Source: Christensenella sp. UBA3798
GTDB taxonomy: Bacteria; Bacillota; Clostridia; Christensenellales; CAG-1252
Length of the DNA stretch: 6,757 nt
Direction: 5' to 3'
Assembly (NCBI GenBank): GCA_002368735.1
Contig: DFEQ01000043.1
Span: 1 to 6,757, forward strand
Shown here: positions 5,706 to 6,757 of the stretch, piece after piece
Numbering within the stretch: position 1 is the first letter of the stretch
How the letters are laid out: each line of letters starts with the position of its first letter
Translations under genes and position numbers: made by a program
The notes under the pieces: generated by a model
Told to the model about the DNA's origin: nothing
Seen by the model: the letters and a program-made list of their open reading frames with translations, nothing else
Databases searched by the model: none

Positions 5706-6615
5706 AGATGTGCTTAAAAAGTTTGCCGAAAAATTCAATGCGGACGTAGAAAAGGAGATGAACTCTCTGCGCGGCGGTACCCTCGTCGCGGCAATGCGTT
5801 ATGCTATGCTCGGCGGTGGAAAGAGGCTTCGCCCCTTCCTGGTCCTTCTTGCCGCGGAGATGGGTGGTTTGACCTACGACGACGTATTCCCCCTGATGTT
5901 CGGTATCGAACTCGTGCACACCTATTCTCTCGTACACGATGATCTGCCGTGTATGGACGACGATGACTATCGCAGAGGGCGCAAGTCCACGCATGCCGTC
6001 TACGGCGAAGCGATGGGCGTCCTGGTGGGTGACGCGCTATTAAACTATGCGTACGAATATATGCTCGCCAATGCAGTAAAGGCAAAGAACGTCGGCGGAT
6101 ACATAACTGCTATCAGTTGCATCATGGTGCGCGCGGGGTATATGGGGATGCTCGGCGGTCAGAGCTACGATATCGATGAAGAGATAAAAAAACAGTTTAA
6201 GCGCGACGACTATATCAATATGTATTCGGGCAAGACGGGAGCTTTGTTCCAAGCGGCGCTCGGCGCGGGCGCCTTTGCCGCAAATCTCGCAGAAGATACC
6301 GTCATGGCGCTGTTAAAGTGCGGCAATTACCTTGGAGTAGCCTTCCAGCTGAAAGATGACCTCGACGACCTTATTCAAGATGAAAAAGGCGTGGACGGCA
6401 AGGAGAAAAAACCTTGCTTGACGATGCTTTCCACCATTTCGCCCGAAGCGGCAAAGGAATTTGTGGAACTTGACCGCGACGTTGCGATGGATACCGTTCG
6501 CGATATCAAAGGGAGCGAGAACCTCGTCGCGCTGATCGACTATCTCCTCACTATGCCAAAGGCAGATAGCGCGCCCGCCGCCACCGCAGACGGCTCGGAG
6601 CCCAAGGGGGAGTAA
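5698..6615 (+). CDS. ispA: Short-chain polyprenyl (farnesyl/geranyl) diphosphate synthase
   Basis: This enzyme condenses isopentenyl diphosphate with allylic diphosphates to make geranyl and farnesyl diphosphate, precursors for undecaprenyl phosphate and quinones. The 305-aa protein has GGGKRLRP (39-46) for substrate binding, the first aspartate-rich motif DDLPCMDDDDYRRGR (81-95), GGQSYDID (153-160), the GKTGALF stretch (178-184) and the second aspartate-rich motif QLKDDLDD (217-224). These fit bacterial FPP synthases (IspA class). The start at 5698 is preferred over ATG 5692 because GGTGG at 5687-5691 is then 6 nt away; an upstream TTG at 5668 has no support. The last 18 residues are an Ala/Pro/Ser/Asp tail beyond the usual fold. 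Product chain length is inferred from the motif, not proven. It is the last protein gene visible in the operon. Confidence 0.96.
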   Translation: MIEDVLKKFAEKFNADVEKEMNSLRGGTLVAAMRYAMLGGGKRLRPFLVLLAAEMGGLTYDDVFPLMFGIELVHTYSLVHDDLPCMDDDDYRRGRKSTHAVYGEAMGVLVGDALLNYAYEYMLANAVKAKNVGGYITAISCIMVRAGYMGMLGGQSYDIDEEIKKQFKRDDYINMYSGKTGALFQAALGAGAFAANLAEDTVMALLKCGNYLGVAFQLKDDLDDLIQDEKGVDGKEKKPCLTMLSTISPEAAKEFVELDRDVAMDTVRDIKGSENLVALIDYLLTMPKADSAPAATADGSEPKGE

Positions 6616-6643
6616 GGGGTGCTCGAATGGGGGCACATTCCAC

Positions 6644-6672
6644 TTGTAATTTAAAAAACTATATGATAATAT
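6644..6672 (+). promoter_or_regulatory. Promoter downstream of ispA, extended -10, driving the terminal non-coding region
   Basis: The -35-like TTGTAA (6644-6649), a 17-bp spacer and the -10 TAATAT (6667-6672) are preceded by TG at the extended -10 position (6664-6665). The predicted transcription start is about 6679-6681, where the sequence changes abruptly from AT-rich to GGTGGTG. No intrinsic terminator is visible between ispA and this promoter, so operon read-through into the RNA is also possible. Confidence 0.7.
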
Positions 6673-6678
6673 AAATAT

Positions 6679-6757
6679 ACGGTGGTGCAGTATTCTAGTC
6701 AGGACACATACGTATGAGGGCGTGGTTAAAAGAACGCCGTAGGGCACATCGATGAAG
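6679..6757 (+). ncRNA. ole: Putative 5' part of an OLE-type large structured RNA (truncated by the window edge)
   Basis: What is seen: after a promoter, about 79 nt without any credible reading frame. The ATG at 6714 meets a stop after 12 codons and has no ribosome site. The stretch contains the stem GGCGT (6719-6723) pairing with ACGCC (6734-6738) around a 10-nt loop, the 10-bp palindrome CATACGTATG (6707-6716), CATCGATG (6747-6754), and a possible long-range pair GTGC (6685-6688) with GCAC (6744-6747). What is known: OLE (ornate large extremophilic) RNA, about 600 nt, is encoded next to isoprenoid (ispA, dxs), exonuclease VII and folD genes in anaerobic and extremophilic Bacillota, usually beside oapA. 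It binds membrane protein OapA and supports stress tolerance. What is inferred: the position directly after ispA suggests OLE. I cannot verify the consensus from memory. Alternatives are a leader or riboswitch of the next gene, probably dxs. Confidence 0.55.

Noticed and set aside
6616..6640. Terminator directly after ispA
   Set aside because: Only a weak GTGC/GCAC pairing (6619-6622 with 6633-6636) is present and no T-tract follows.
6627..6674. Short frame ATG GGG GCA CAT ... after ispA
   Set aside because: It encodes only 15 residues, overlaps the promoter elements, and has no convincing ribosome site or family resemblance.
6681..6757. RNase P RNA, tmRNA, 6S RNA or SRP RNA at the right edge
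   Set aside because: The visible 5' sequence shows none of their conserved starts (for example GAGGAAAGTCC of RNase P), and the genomic position does not suit them.

Overview
The window comes from a spore-forming Bacillota, most likely an anaerobic clostridial lineage. It carries the 3' half of the spoIIIA sporulation operon and then the conserved housekeeping cluster Asp23-nusB-folD-xseA-xseB-ispA, all on the + strand. Genes are tightly packed, with 4-17 nt overlaps, and base composition looks moderate. I cannot assign a genus from sequence alone.

Region 1 (1-2633) holds the last codons of spoIIIAD, then spoIIIAE, spoIIIAF, spoIIIAG and spoIIIAH, ending in a strong intrinsic terminator. The products form the mother-cell half of the SpoIIIA-SpoIIQ channel (feeding tube) needed during engulfment. 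SpoIIIAF and SpoIIIAG are clearly shorter than in Bacillus subtilis. SpoIIIAG seems to lack the insert that forms the large beta-barrel of the B. subtilis ring.

Region 2 (2634-6615) starts with an AT-rich gap carrying a near-consensus vegetative promoter with an extended -10. The operon that follows encodes an Asp23/Gls24-family protein (YqhY position), NusB, FolD, both exonuclease VII subunits and a short-chain prenyl diphosphate synthase (IspA). It combines transcription antitermination, one-carbon metabolism, DNA processing and isoprenoid synthesis. The accB-accC pair found between spoIIIAH and yqhY in B. subtilis is absent.

Region 3 (6616-6757) is non-coding. It contains a second good vegetative promoter (TTGTAA, 17 bp, TG-A-TAATAT) followed by about 79 nt of hairpin-rich sequence that runs off the window and has no usable reading frame. 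In several anaerobic or extremophilic Bacillota this position, directly after ispA in this gene cluster, is where the large structured OLE RNA is encoded. My main hypothesis is that the window ends in the 5' part of an OLE-type RNA gene. The rest of that gene, and the oapA and dxs genes expected after it, would lie just outside.
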